A stretch of DNA of 64,000 nt, from assembly GCA_034666985.1 (NCBI GenBank), contig JAXDKS010000055.1, positions 1-64,000 on the forward strand. Reading direction: 5' to 3'. A program made the translations under genes and the position numbers. Each line of letters starts with the position of its first letter. The stretch's first letter is position 1. Below the pieces are notes generated by a model. The model saw nothing but the letters and a program-made list of their open reading frames with translations. It had not been told where the DNA came from and did no database searches. This stretch comes from DATARR01 sp034666985. Lineage in GTDB: Bacteria > Acidobacteriota > Thermoanaerobaculia > Multivoradales > UBA5704. Shown piece by piece: positions 51,128-58,941 of the stretch.

Positions 51128-52251
51128 GCACCGGATTGAACGTCGCCTTCTTCGGATCGAGCCTGGTCTCCGCCTACTGGAACGGCGCCGCCACCTACTA
51201 CCGCGGCATCCTGCGGGCCCTGGCCGAGCGCGGCCACCGCATCACCTTCTACGAGCCCGACGCCTTCGAACGGCAACAGCACCGTGACATCCCCGACCCG
51301 GAATGGGCGCGGGTCGTCGTCTATCCTTCCGACGATCGCGGAGCACAGCGCGCCCTGGACGACGCGCGGGGGGCCGACCTGGTCGTGAAGGCGAGCGGTG
51401 TGGGCGTGTTCGACGAGCTGCTGGAGGCCGCCGTGCTGGAGCTGCGGGAGCCCGACGGCCTCGCCATCTTCTGGGACGTGGATGCCCCCGCCACCCTCGA
51501 CCGTCTGGAGAGCTTCCCCCGCGACCCCTTCCGGCCGCTGGTGCAGCGCTACGACTTCATCCTCACCTATGGCGGCGGTGATCCCGTGGTCGCGGCCTAC
51601 AAGCGCTTCGGCGCCCGGGAGTGCGTGCCCATCTACAACGCCCTCGATGCCACCACCCACTTCCCGGTCGATCCCGAGCCGCGGTTCGAGGCCGATCTCG
51701 GCTTCCTGGGCAACCGCCTGCCGGACCGCGAGGCCAGGGTGGAGGAGTTCTTCCTGAAGGCGGCGGCCCAGTGTCCCGAGCGCCGCTTCCTGCTGGGCGG
51801 CAGCGGCTGGGCCGACAAGCCCATGCCGCCGAACGTGAATTATCTGGGGCACGTCTACACCCGCGATCACAACGCGTTCAACGTCACCCCCCTGGCGGTG
51901 CTCAACATCAGCCGCGAGAGCATGGCCCGTTATGGCTTCTCGCCGGCCACCCGCGTCTTCGAGGCGGCGGGGGCCGGCGCCTGCCTGATCACCGACGCGT
52001 GGGAAGGCATCGAGATGTTCCTGGAACCAGAGCGGGAAGTGCTGGTGGCAGCGGACGGCGGCGAGGTGGCGGCACGTCTCCGGGAGCTCGACCCGGAGAC
52101 CGCCCGCCGGATCGGGAGAGCGGCGCGGCGGAGGATCCTCGCCGAGCACACCTACGCGCACCGGGCGGCGCAGGTCGAATCCGTTCTGGGTCTCGAATCC
52201 CCCGCGGGCACCGGCGCCCGTTCCACCGCCGGCCTGGAGGCACTGCCGTGA
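51124..52251 (+). CDS. CgeB-like glycosyltransferase 2
   Basis: This 375-residue paralogue starts NVAFFGSSLVSAYWNGAATYYRGILRAL. It has IFWDVDAPATLDRL, the middle LGFLGNRLPDREARVEEFFL and ESMARYGFSPATRVFEAAGAGACLITDAW, then EHTYAHRAAQVESVL. The FEAAGAGACLIT line matches the donor site of CgeB proteins (DUF3880-type N-terminus). The start at 51124 overlaps the upstream stop (ATGA) and the end overlaps the next start (GTGA). Confidence 0.84.
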   Translation: MSTGLNVAFFGSSLVSAYWNGAATYYRGILRALAERGHRITFYEPDAFERQQHRDIPDPEWARVVVYPSDDRGAQRALDDARGADLVVKASGVGVFDELLEAAVLELREPDGLAIFWDVDAPATLDRLESFPRDPFRPLVQRYDFILTYGGGDPVVAAYKRFGARECVPIYNALDATTHFPVDPEPRFEADLGFLGNRLPDREARVEEFFLKAAAQCPERRFLLGGSGWADKPMPPNVNYLGHVYTRDHNAFNVTPLAVLNISRESMARYGFSPATRVFEAAGAGACLITDAWEGIEMFLEPEREVLVAADGGEVAARLRELDPETARRIGRAARRRILAEHTYAHRAAQVESVLGLESPAGTGARSTAGLEALP

Positions 52252-53339
52252 GACGCGAGCCGCTCGACATCGTCATCCTGGGCCTCTCCATCACCTCCTC
52301 CTGGGGGAATGGCCACGCCACCACCTACCGCGGCCTGGTGCGCGAGCTCAGCGTCCGGGGCCACCGCGTCCTCTTCCTGGAGCGCGACCAGCCCTGGTAC
52401 GCGGAGAACCGCGACCTCCCCACGCCGCCCTATGGCCGCACCGAGCTCTACCACGACCTGGAGGAGCTCAAGGACGGCTTCGGCCCCGCCGTGCGCCGGG
52501 CCGACTTCGTCATCGTCGGCTCCTACGTCCCCCAGGGCGTGGAGGTCGGTCAATGGGTGACCGACGCGGCCACGGGAGTCACCGCCTTCTACGACATCGA
52601 CACCCCGGTGACCCTGGCCAAGCTCTCGCGGGGCGACCACGAGTACCTCACCCCCGACCTGATCCCGCGCTACCACGCTTACCTCTCCTTCACCGGCGGA
52701 CCGACGCTCAAGAGCCTCGAGCGCCGTTTCGGCTCCCCCATGGCCCGTCCCCTCTACTGCTCCTTCGACCCCGGCCTCTACCGGCCGGAGGCGGTCGAGC
52801 CCCGGTGGGACCTTGGCTACATGGGGACGTACAGCGACGACCGCCAGCCCGCCCTGGAGCGGCTGCTGATCGAGCCCGCCCGCCGCTGGGCCCAGGGCCG
52901 CTTCGCCGTAGCCGGGCCGCAGTATCCGAAGGAGATCCGCTGGCCGAAGAACGTCAAGCGCTTCGAGCACCTGGAGCCCAAGCGGCACTCCCGCTTCTAC
53001 AACCAGCAGCGCTTCACGCTGAACATCACGCGGGCGGACATGGTGGCGGCGGGCTTCTCCCCCAGCGTTCGCCTGTTCGAAGCGGCGGCTTGCGCGACCC
53101 CCATCATCAGCGACGAATGGCCGGGCCTCGGCACCTTCTTCCGTATCGGCGAGGAGATCCTGACCGCCCGCACCTCGGGCCAGGTGCTCCAGTACCTGCA
53201 GGGGATCCCCGAAGAAGAGCGCCGCGCCCTGGGCGAGAGGGCCCGGCTGAGGGTCCTGCGCGAGCACACCGCCGCCCACCGGGCCGAGGAGCTGGAGGGG
53301 TACGCGTTGAGCTTGCTCGACCGGCACGTGGCGGCGTGA
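52248..53339 (+). CDS. CgeB-like glycosyltransferase 3
   Basis: The 363-residue protein, with a GTG start inside the previous stop, begins IVILGLSITSSWGNGHATTYRGLVREL. It has FYDIDTPVTLAKL and LGYMGTYSDDRQPALERLL, then SPSVRLFEAAACATPIISDEWPGL and EHTAAHRAEELEGYAL. The three CgeB-like enzymes are clear tandem relatives with 25-40 percent similarity by eye. They probably build successive linkages of one surface glycan. Confidence 0.85.
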   Translation: MRREPLDIVILGLSITSSWGNGHATTYRGLVRELSVRGHRVLFLERDQPWYAENRDLPTPPYGRTELYHDLEELKDGFGPAVRRADFVIVGSYVPQGVEVGQWVTDAATGVTAFYDIDTPVTLAKLSRGDHEYLTPDLIPRYHAYLSFTGGPTLKSLERRFGSPMARPLYCSFDPGLYRPEAVEPRWDLGYMGTYSDDRQPALERLLIEPARRWAQGRFAVAGPQYPKEIRWPKNVKRFEHLEPKRHSRFYNQQRFTLNITRADMVAAGFSPSVRLFEAAACATPIISDEWPGLGTFFRIGEEILTARTSGQVLQYLQGIPEEERRALGERARLRVLREHTAAHRAEELEGYALSLLDRHVAA

Positions 53340-53347
53340 GGGGGGAG

Positions 53348-53462
53348 GGAACACGGACTAGCACGGACGAACAGGGACGAACAGGGACGAACAGGGACGA
53401 ACACGATATCAGCGACACCATTCGTGTTCGTCCTTGCTCGTCCGTGTTCGTCCGTGTTCCTC
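53348..53462. repeat. Inverted repeat built of GGACGAACA units
   Basis: The left arm (53348-53407) has three direct copies of the 10-base GGGACGAACA. The right arm (53420-53462) carries the complementary TTCGTCC/TCCGTGTTC units. It fills the gap between convergent genes and may act as a bidirectional terminator. It resembles the element at 37523-37613. Confidence 0.7.
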
Positions 53463-53472
53463 TCCACTGTTT

Positions 53473-54291
53473 TCACCCCTTCACCTTCCGCGCCGTCGTA
53501 AACACCCTCCCGCCCAGCGAAACCAGCCGTCCCTCCGGTCCCAGGGCTTTGACGATGGGCTCATTCATCTCCGGCGTGCCGATTTCTTTACCCAACTCCA
53601 GCCGGCGGCCCTTTGGGTCGACTTCGAAAAGGTTCCCCTCATAGGAAACAAGATAGACGCGCCCCGCGTCGCGGAACGCCAGGCAGGGGGTGGTGTTCCC
53701 ACAGCGCAGCGTCCCGAAGGTGGTGACGTACTGCGGATCCCGACCCTGGACCTTGAACCGGGAGACCACGCTCCGCAGCTCCTCGGCGGGAGGACGGAGA
53801 TTGCGCCCATCCTCCAGCGTGCTGGTGATGACGGTCAGACGGCCGCTCTCGTCGAGGACCGAGCGGGTGAGCTCCCCGCCGCCGCGCCCGTCGAAGACGC
53901 GGATGAGATGGTAGGCGTCCAGCCGGCGCTCCTTGAGGCAGCGCGTGGGGGACCAGTTCACGATCCGCAGGACCTCGTAGCGCAGGGTCCCCTTGCGGAT
54001 CCCCTCCTGGACGGTCGCCGCTTCCTTGGGCAGAGACGCGGGGGGAGTGTCCTTCATGAGCCGCTGGAAGTCGTAGAGGTAGTCCTCCAGGACCTCCTCC
54101 CGGGTCTTCGGAAAGGGCTTGGGCAGATAGAGGGGAGCTCCCGGCTTCGCGGTCCGAAGCGATCGCTCCTGGGGCGCCCACGTCTTCACCACCTCCGGCG
54201 GGCAGTCCACGAGGGTCCAGGCGGATGCCGTGGCGGTCGCGGAGAGGAGCAGAGCGGTTAGCAGGACGGCGAGCGTTCTCAAGAGATCCAC
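53473..54291 (-). CDS. Secreted hypothetical protein
   Basis: A 272-residue protein with the start placed at GTG 54291, giving a clear signal peptide (LLRTLAVLLTALLLSATATASA). The mature part has a Cys pair (VDCPPEVV, TRCLKERR) and a second pair at LRCGNTTPC. Then AFRDAGRVYLVSYEGNLFEVDPKGRRL looks like two propeller-type strands. The family is not recognised. The frame stays open upstream, but there it runs through the 21-bp minisatellite and gives low-complexity sequence, so that part is excluded. Confidence 0.6.
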   Translation of the reverse strand: MDLLRTLAVLLTALLLSATATASAWTLVDCPPEVVKTWAPQERSLRTAKPGAPLYLPKPFPKTREEVLEDYLYDFQRLMKDTPPASLPKEAATVQEGIRKGTLRYEVLRIVNWSPTRCLKERRLDAYHLIRVFDGRGGGELTRSVLDESGRLTVITSTLEDGRNLRPPAEELRSVVSRFKVQGRDPQYVTTFGTLRCGNTTPCLAFRDAGRVYLVSYEGNLFEVDPKGRRLELGKEIGTPEMNEPIVKALGPEGRLVSLGGRVFTTARKVKG

Positions 54292-54319
54292 GCCGCGTAG
54301 TGTAGTGTCCTCCAGCGGG

Positions 54320-54655
54320 ATGGGAGCCATTCGCACCGCGGTCGCAGTCATTCCCACCGCGGTGGCGGCCGCTCCCACCGAGATGGGAGTCACTCCCACC
54401 AAGGTGGCGGTCATCCCCACCGAGATGGGGATCACTCACACCGAGATGGCAGTCATCCCCACCGAGGTGGGGGTCACTCCCACCAAGATCGCAGCCACTC
54501 ATACCTCGGTGGCGATCACTCCCACCGAGATGGCGGTGACTCCCACCAAGGTGGCGGCCACTGCCACCGCGGTGGCAGTCACCTCCACCGAGGTGGCGGT
54601 CACTCACATCGAGATGGCGATCATCCCCACCGAGATGGCGGTCACTCCAGGAGGG
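54320..54655. repeat. 21-bp minisatellite, about 16 units
   Basis: Fifteen full and one partial copy of a 21-base unit of the form ATGGCGGTCACTCCCACCGAG run in phase from 54320, with units differing at several positions (ATG/GTG, GAG/AAG, CACT/CATC). Read on the plus strand it would give a seven-residue repeat of the form M/V-A-V-T/I-P-T-E/K. The frame does not begin with a credible start and runs into other genes, so it is probably non-coding. Confidence 0.85.
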
Positions 54656-54719
54656 CGAATCAAGCCCCCTCTGGGAGTCCCGGCGCTGATATCCTTTCGC
54701 GGAACAGGAGGATCTCGCC

Positions 54720-55268
54720 ATGGCGGAGCGCATGAGCGACGAGGCCGTGCAATCCAAGACGGGGAAGACCTGGGACGAGTGGTTCGCCATCCTGGACGCG
54801 GCCGGCGGCCGGGCGATGGACCACAAGGAAATCGTCGCCTGCCTGAGCGGCGAGCACGGGGTCGGCCCGTGGTGGCAGCAGATGGTGACCGTGACCTACG
54901 AGCGGGAGCGGGGCAAGCGGGTGAAGCACGAGACGCCGGCCGGCTTCCAGGTGAGTGCCAGCCGGACCATCAACGTGCCGGTGAGCCGCCTCTTCGCGGC
55001 CTGGAACGACGAGCCGGCCCGCCGCCGCTGGCTGCCGGAGGCGGACTTCACCATCCGCAAGGCCACGCCGGACAAGTCGCTGCGCCTCGCCTGGGGCGAC
55101 GGCACGAAGGTGGAGGTCAACCTCTACCCCAAAGGCGAGGCGAAGAGCCAGGTGACGGTCGATCACCAGAAGCTGCCGGATGCCCAGGAAGCGGCCCGCC
55201 GCAAGGCCTGGTGGGGCGAGGCCCTGGACCGGCTGCGCGAGATTCTGGAAGGATCGCTGGAAGGATAA
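54720..55268 (+). CDS. DUF4287 + SRPBCC (AHSA1-like) protein
   Basis: This 182-residue cytosolic protein has an N-terminal DUF4287-type segment (MSDEAVQSKTGKTWDEWFAILDAAGG, then EIVACLSGEHGVGPWWQQMVTVTYERERG). The C-terminal AHSA1-type domain (SASRTINVPVSRLFAAWNDEPARRRWL) probably binds a small hydrophobic ligand. The biochemical role is unknown. It is followed after 21 bases by a glyoxalase-fold gene, and both are likely from one transcript. Confidence 0.85.
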   Translation: MAERMSDEAVQSKTGKTWDEWFAILDAAGGRAMDHKEIVACLSGEHGVGPWWQQMVTVTYERERGKRVKHETPAGFQVSASRTINVPVSRLFAAWNDEPARRRWLPEADFTIRKATPDKSLRLAWGDGTKVEVNLYPKGEAKSQVTVDHQKLPDAQEAARRKAWWGEALDRLREILEGSLEG

Positions 55269-55289
55269 GACGAAAGGAGACGGACCCGC

Positions 55290-55694
55290 ATGGACCATCA
55301 GCCGTTCCTCGGCCTGCGTACGGCCATCTACACCGTTCCCGACCTGGAGAAGGCCACGGCCTGGTACAGCGCGCTCTTCGGCACGGAGCCCTACTTCGCC
55401 GAGCCGTTCTACGTCGGCTTCAACATCGGCGGCTTCGAGCTGGGGCTCAACCCCGACGTCTCGAAGGCGAAGCCTGGCCCCGGCGGTGTGGTCGCCTATT
55501 GGGGAGTCGCCAACGCAGAGACTGCCTTCCTGCACGCCCTCCGCCACGGCGCCGGCGAGCACGAGGGGGTGCAGGAGGTGGGCGGCGGCATCAAGGTCGC
55601 CACGGTGACCGATCCCTTCGGCAACCTCCTGGGGATCATCGAGAACCCGCATTTCAAGATCGAAGGGCCGGGCCCGGTGCCGGTGGCGGACTGA
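55290..55694 (+). CDS. VOC (glyoxalase-fold) family protein
   Basis: This 134-residue protein has two beta-alpha-beta-beta-beta units: LGLRTAIYTVPDLEKATAWYSALFG, and TAFLHALRHGAGEHEGVQEVGGGIKVATVTDPFGNLLGIIENP. Metal-binding residues of the superfamily are only partly evident, so it may be an enzyme or a binding protein. The AAGGAGACGG site precedes the ATG. Confidence 0.85.
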   Translation: MDHQPFLGLRTAIYTVPDLEKATAWYSALFGTEPYFAEPFYVGFNIGGFELGLNPDVSKAKPGPGGVVAYWGVANAETAFLHALRHGAGEHEGVQEVGGGIKVATVTDPFGNLLGIIENPHFKIEGPGPVPVAD

Positions 55695-55740
55695 GGCGGC
55701 CGCACAGCGTCGTCAGGTCCTCTTCTCATCGCTTCTCCGT

Positions 55741-58700
55741 TCAAGGCTGGTGCGCCAGGTCGTCGACGATCGCGCCGGCAATCGCTGCCGCCACGTTCCG
55801 TTTCAGGGTCTCGCGGTCGGCGGCCTGATTGAGCTGCCGGTCCGCGGCGGCGTTGGTGAGGAACTCGACCTCCGTCAGACAGGCACGCGTGGGATGGAAC
55901 GCGGCGGTGTTGCCGAGGTTGTTGTCGTTGAGCACGGCGAGCGACCCCGGCTGGGTCTGGGTGTCGTCCCGAACCCCGCGATCAGCGCCTCCGGGGATGA
56001 CCGGGAAGATCGCGTTCTGGACCCGCTGCGCCAGGGCGAGGTCCTCCGGCCGGTTGACGTTGCCGTTGGTCAGGGCCCGCACGAAGGTCGACGTCCCCCG
56101 GGTCGCCGCCGAATTCGGATCCGCGTTGAAATGGATGCTCAGGAAGACGTCGGCCCCTTTGCAGCGGGCCAGGACCGCCCGCTCGATGCCGCCGATGTTG
56201 ACGTCGCACTCGCGCGTCATGAAGACCTTGACGAGGCGCTGGGCAGCCAGCAGGGCGTCGCGCACCTTGAGCCCCATGTCGAGCGTGAGGGTCTTTTCCA
56301 GGACCCCCGAGCTCACGCCCTGCGCGTTGTTGCTGGAGGAGTCGGGGATCGACCGCGAGCCGCCGTGCCCGGGATCGACGACCACGACGCCCGGCACTTC
56401 GAGATCGATGCGGGCGCTCACCGACGGGCTGCCGGCCACCGCCGCCACGAGCCGGCCGCGGTTGAAGGCGACGTTCGGCAGGTTGACCTTCACCGCGGCC
56501 TTCCCGGTGCCGTCGATGATGCTGGTGGCGGACGCCGGAGCCGATCCCGCGGTGAAGGCGAAGATGCCCTCCCGCTCGAGGGTCGTGCGGCCTGCCGGAA
56601 GGGCCTGCCGATTGCCGGCCTCGGGCAGGAACGTCCATTCGAGAGTCTTGCCCGCCAGGGCGGCGGCCGGCTGGAGTTGGACGAGCACCGAGCGGTGGGC
56701 CACCGCGTTGGGCTGCCCGACCGGCCGCACGAGCTCGTTGGCGCCCGGGGCCGGCACGGCCCGGCCCTCGGGATCGAAAAGGCTCATCTGGATGCCGGCG
56801 ACGACGATCGGCAGGTCGAAGGTGGCCGTGCCTCCCGCCTGCGACCGGTACACCTGCCGGAGCGTAGTCTGCCCGGGCTGCAATCCGATCACCGTCACAG
56901 GGTTCGGGTGCGTCTGGCTGTCGGTCACCAGCGAGGCGCGGGCGATGGCAGGGTCGAGGATCGTCCAGGTATAGGCAGGCGCACCGACCGGCAACGGCCG
57001 GCCAGTCCCGATGATGTCGCGCCCATCGGGACCGACAGGAATCAGCACCGCGTTCGGAGGAGCCTGCTCGGTGAGGTCCTCAGGGAAGGGAGAGCTTTCT
57101 GAGGAGGGGACGGAGACCGTCGAGGCCGCCACCGGCTCGATCCGGCCGCGGCCGAGGCGCGCCTCGACCCGGCGGTTCCGCGCCTTGCCGTCCACGGTCG
57201 TGTTGCTCGTCACGGGCGAGGACTCCCCCTGGCTCGAAGACCGGAAGGTCAGCCGCGCCGTCAACCCCGGGCTCAGCGCTTCAATCCGTTGGCGCAGCTC
57301 GGTCTCGGCCGCCGCCGCCCGTCTACGCCCCATTTCGAGGTTGTGGGCGTCGTTGCCGCTGCTGTCGGTATGGCCGGTCAGATCGACGCTCCGGACCGGT
57401 TCGGGTCCGGTCTGGCTGTCGACGATCGTACGCGCGAGGTCGGAGAGGGCCGCGCGATGGGCCGGCGTGAGCGCGGCCGAATCGCTGGCGAAGCGGTCGA
57501 GCACCACGGCGTCTCCGGGGTCGCTCTCTCCAGACGGCCCGGGGCCGGCCGGCTGAAGCTGGGGCGCCGTCGTGGCGATGCGCAGCAGCCGGGCGCCGTC
57601 GCAGAGGATCCAGCCGGGCTGGGCCGAGTCGCGGCGCAGGCGGACCTTCACCGCGGCCGGCGGGCCGTCGATGGTGACCGTCCCCACGGCATTCCAGCGC
57701 CCGAAATTCCGCCGCTGGTCGATCGTGGCGGTCTGCGTCGAGGCGGTCTGGCGGCAGGGGCTGGAGATGCAGCCGGTCTCGATCTCAACTGCCACCGCCG
57801 GGTTGGCCCCCGCCACGTCGGGCCACCAGAGGGAAACGGAGTAGGTGCCGGGCTCGTCCGCGACGAGGGTGAGCTCGGCGGCGGCGCCGGCGGCCGCGGG
57901 ACGGGCCTTCCAGTAGTGGGCTCCCCAGGGATCGCGGCGCGAGGCGCAATGGTCGTTCGCGATGGCGCGCCGGTTCCCCACCTGCCACCCCGTGGGCGTG
58001 CCCGCGGCTCCAGCGGCCCCGGCCACCACGCGCACCGGCCGGCTGAGCGAGTCCTGGCCGTCCCAGGCGAGCAGGAGACGGTAATACTCCCAGTCCCAGT
58101 AGGGCCCGGGATCGCCATGGTTGGGGTTGGCGTCGTGGTGCCCGAGCACCGTTGTGTCGCCGATCACGAAGCCGCTCCGGGACGCGATGTCCCGCACCAA
58201 TGCGGCCGAACGCTCGTAGAGGCGAATGGTGAGGGGGTCCGGATCGTTGCAGACGTCGGCGTGCTCGATGCCGATCGTGTCGGTGTTGTTGCCCGGGGTG
58301 TGGAAGGCCACGTCGGCCTCGCGCACCATCTGGGTGATGATGCCGTCGCGGTCCACCAGGTAATGGGAGCTGGCCTCCCGGCCCGCGTTCTGCCAGCCGG
58401 CGACCACGGCCTCGACGCCCGAGCGGCGGGAGGTGGAGGGGACCGCAAGGGCGTGGACGATCACCCGCCGGACCGGCCGCGGCGAGGCGAGCGACCGGCA
58501 GGTGAGGCTCCCCGCCTGCCCCGGCGTGCAGAAACGCGAGCGGTGGGCGGCGATGAAGCGGTTCGCCACGGGGGAGTCCGGCCCCGCAGGCGGAGCCGGC
58601 GCCGGACCCGGGACCTGCTCCGCGGCCTCGCCGCCCCATCCGAAGGGGCGGAGCACGAGCTGGTCGAGCGGCACCCGGAGGCCCGGCTCGAGATCCGGCG

Positions 58701-58926
58701 GCGCGGAGAGGCCGATCTCGGTGAGCCACGCGAGGTCTCCCTCCCCCAGCGCGCGGCGGATGAGGAGGTCCCCCTCGCGCAGATCGCCGTCCAGCCGCTC
58801 GCCGGGGAGGGCCACCACCTCGAAGCGCTCGCCGAGCTGGCGGCGGACGGCGCCGCCGGAGCGGCTGGTCAGGCTGTCGAACAGCCCGGCGGGGCCGCCG
58901 AGGCCGTGCAGGTCTTCTCGTCTCAT
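55741..58926 (-). CDS. Multidomain peptidoglycan amidase (amidase_2 + OmpA + amidase_3)
   Basis: The 1061-residue protein has no signal peptide. Residues 1-95 match a domain of the neighbouring subtilase (RRQLGERFEVVALPGERL, EGDLLIRRALGEGDL, LDQLVLRP). An N-acetylmuramoyl-L-alanine amidase_2 fold follows at about 154-275 (VIVHALAVPS, SSHYLVDRDG, HHDANPNHGDPGPYWDW). A golvesin-like lectin stretch comes next (about 300-460). The OmpA-type domain spans about 472-590 (LTGHTDSSGNDAHNLEMGRRRA), then Ig-like strands. A complete amidase_3 closes it (VVVDPGHGGSRS near 847, LEKTLTLD, SIHFNAD, LTEVEFLTN). It should cut peptide stems from murein. Confidence 0.82.
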   Translation of the reverse strand: MRREDLHGLGGPAGLFDSLTSRSGGAVRRQLGERFEVVALPGERLDGDLREGDLLIRRALGEGDLAWLTEIGLSAPPDLEPGLRVPLDQLVLRPFGWGGEAAEQVPGPAPAPPAGPDSPVANRFIAAHRSRFCTPGQAGSLTCRSLASPRPVRRVIVHALAVPSTSRRSGVEAVVAGWQNAGREASSHYLVDRDGIITQMVREADVAFHTPGNNTDTIGIEHADVCNDPDPLTIRLYERSAALVRDIASRSGFVIGDTTVLGHHDANPNHGDPGPYWDWEYYRLLLAWDGQDSLSRPVRVVAGAAGAAGTPTGWQVGNRRAIANDHCASRRDPWGAHYWKARPAAAGAAAELTLVADEPGTYSVSLWWPDVAGANPAVAVEIETGCISSPCRQTASTQTATIDQRRNFGRWNAVGTVTIDGPPAAVKVRLRRDSAQPGWILCDGARLLRIATTAPQLQPAGPGPSGESDPGDAVVLDRFASDSAALTPAHRAALSDLARTIVDSQTGPEPVRSVDLTGHTDSSGNDAHNLEMGRRRAAAAETELRQRIEALSPGLTARLTFRSSSQGESSPVTSNTTVDGKARNRRVEARLGRGRIEPVAASTVSVPSSESSPFPEDLTEQAPPNAVLIPVGPDGRDIIGTGRPLPVGAPAYTWTILDPAIARASLVTDSQTHPNPVTVIGLQPGQTTLRQVYRSQAGGTATFDLPIVVAGIQMSLFDPEGRAVPAPGANELVRPVGQPNAVAHRSVLVQLQPAAALAGKTLEWTFLPEAGNRQALPAGRTTLEREGIFAFTAGSAPASATSIIDGTGKAAVKVNLPNVAFNRGRLVAAVAGSPSVSARIDLEVPGVVVVDPGHGGSRSIPDSSSNNAQGVSSGVLEKTLTLDMGLKVRDALLAAQRLVKVFMTRECDVNIGGIERAVLARCKGADVFLSIHFNADPNSAATRGTSTFVRALTNGNVNRPEDLALAQRVQNAIFPVIPGGADRGVRDDTQTQPGSLAVLNDNNLGNTAAFHPTRACLTEVEFLTNAAADRQLNQAADRETLKRNVAAAIAGAIVDDLAHQP

Positions 58927-58941
58927 GCCTTCAATCTCCGG

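Noticed and set aside
54320..54655. CRISPR array
   Set aside because: The 21-base units are contiguous with no unique spacers, and no cas genes are present.
54230..55828. Plus-strand open frame covering the 21-bp repeats and running on
   Set aside because: Beyond the repeats it overlaps the DUF4287-SRPBCC and VOC genes in another frame. It has no plausible start and becomes low complexity.
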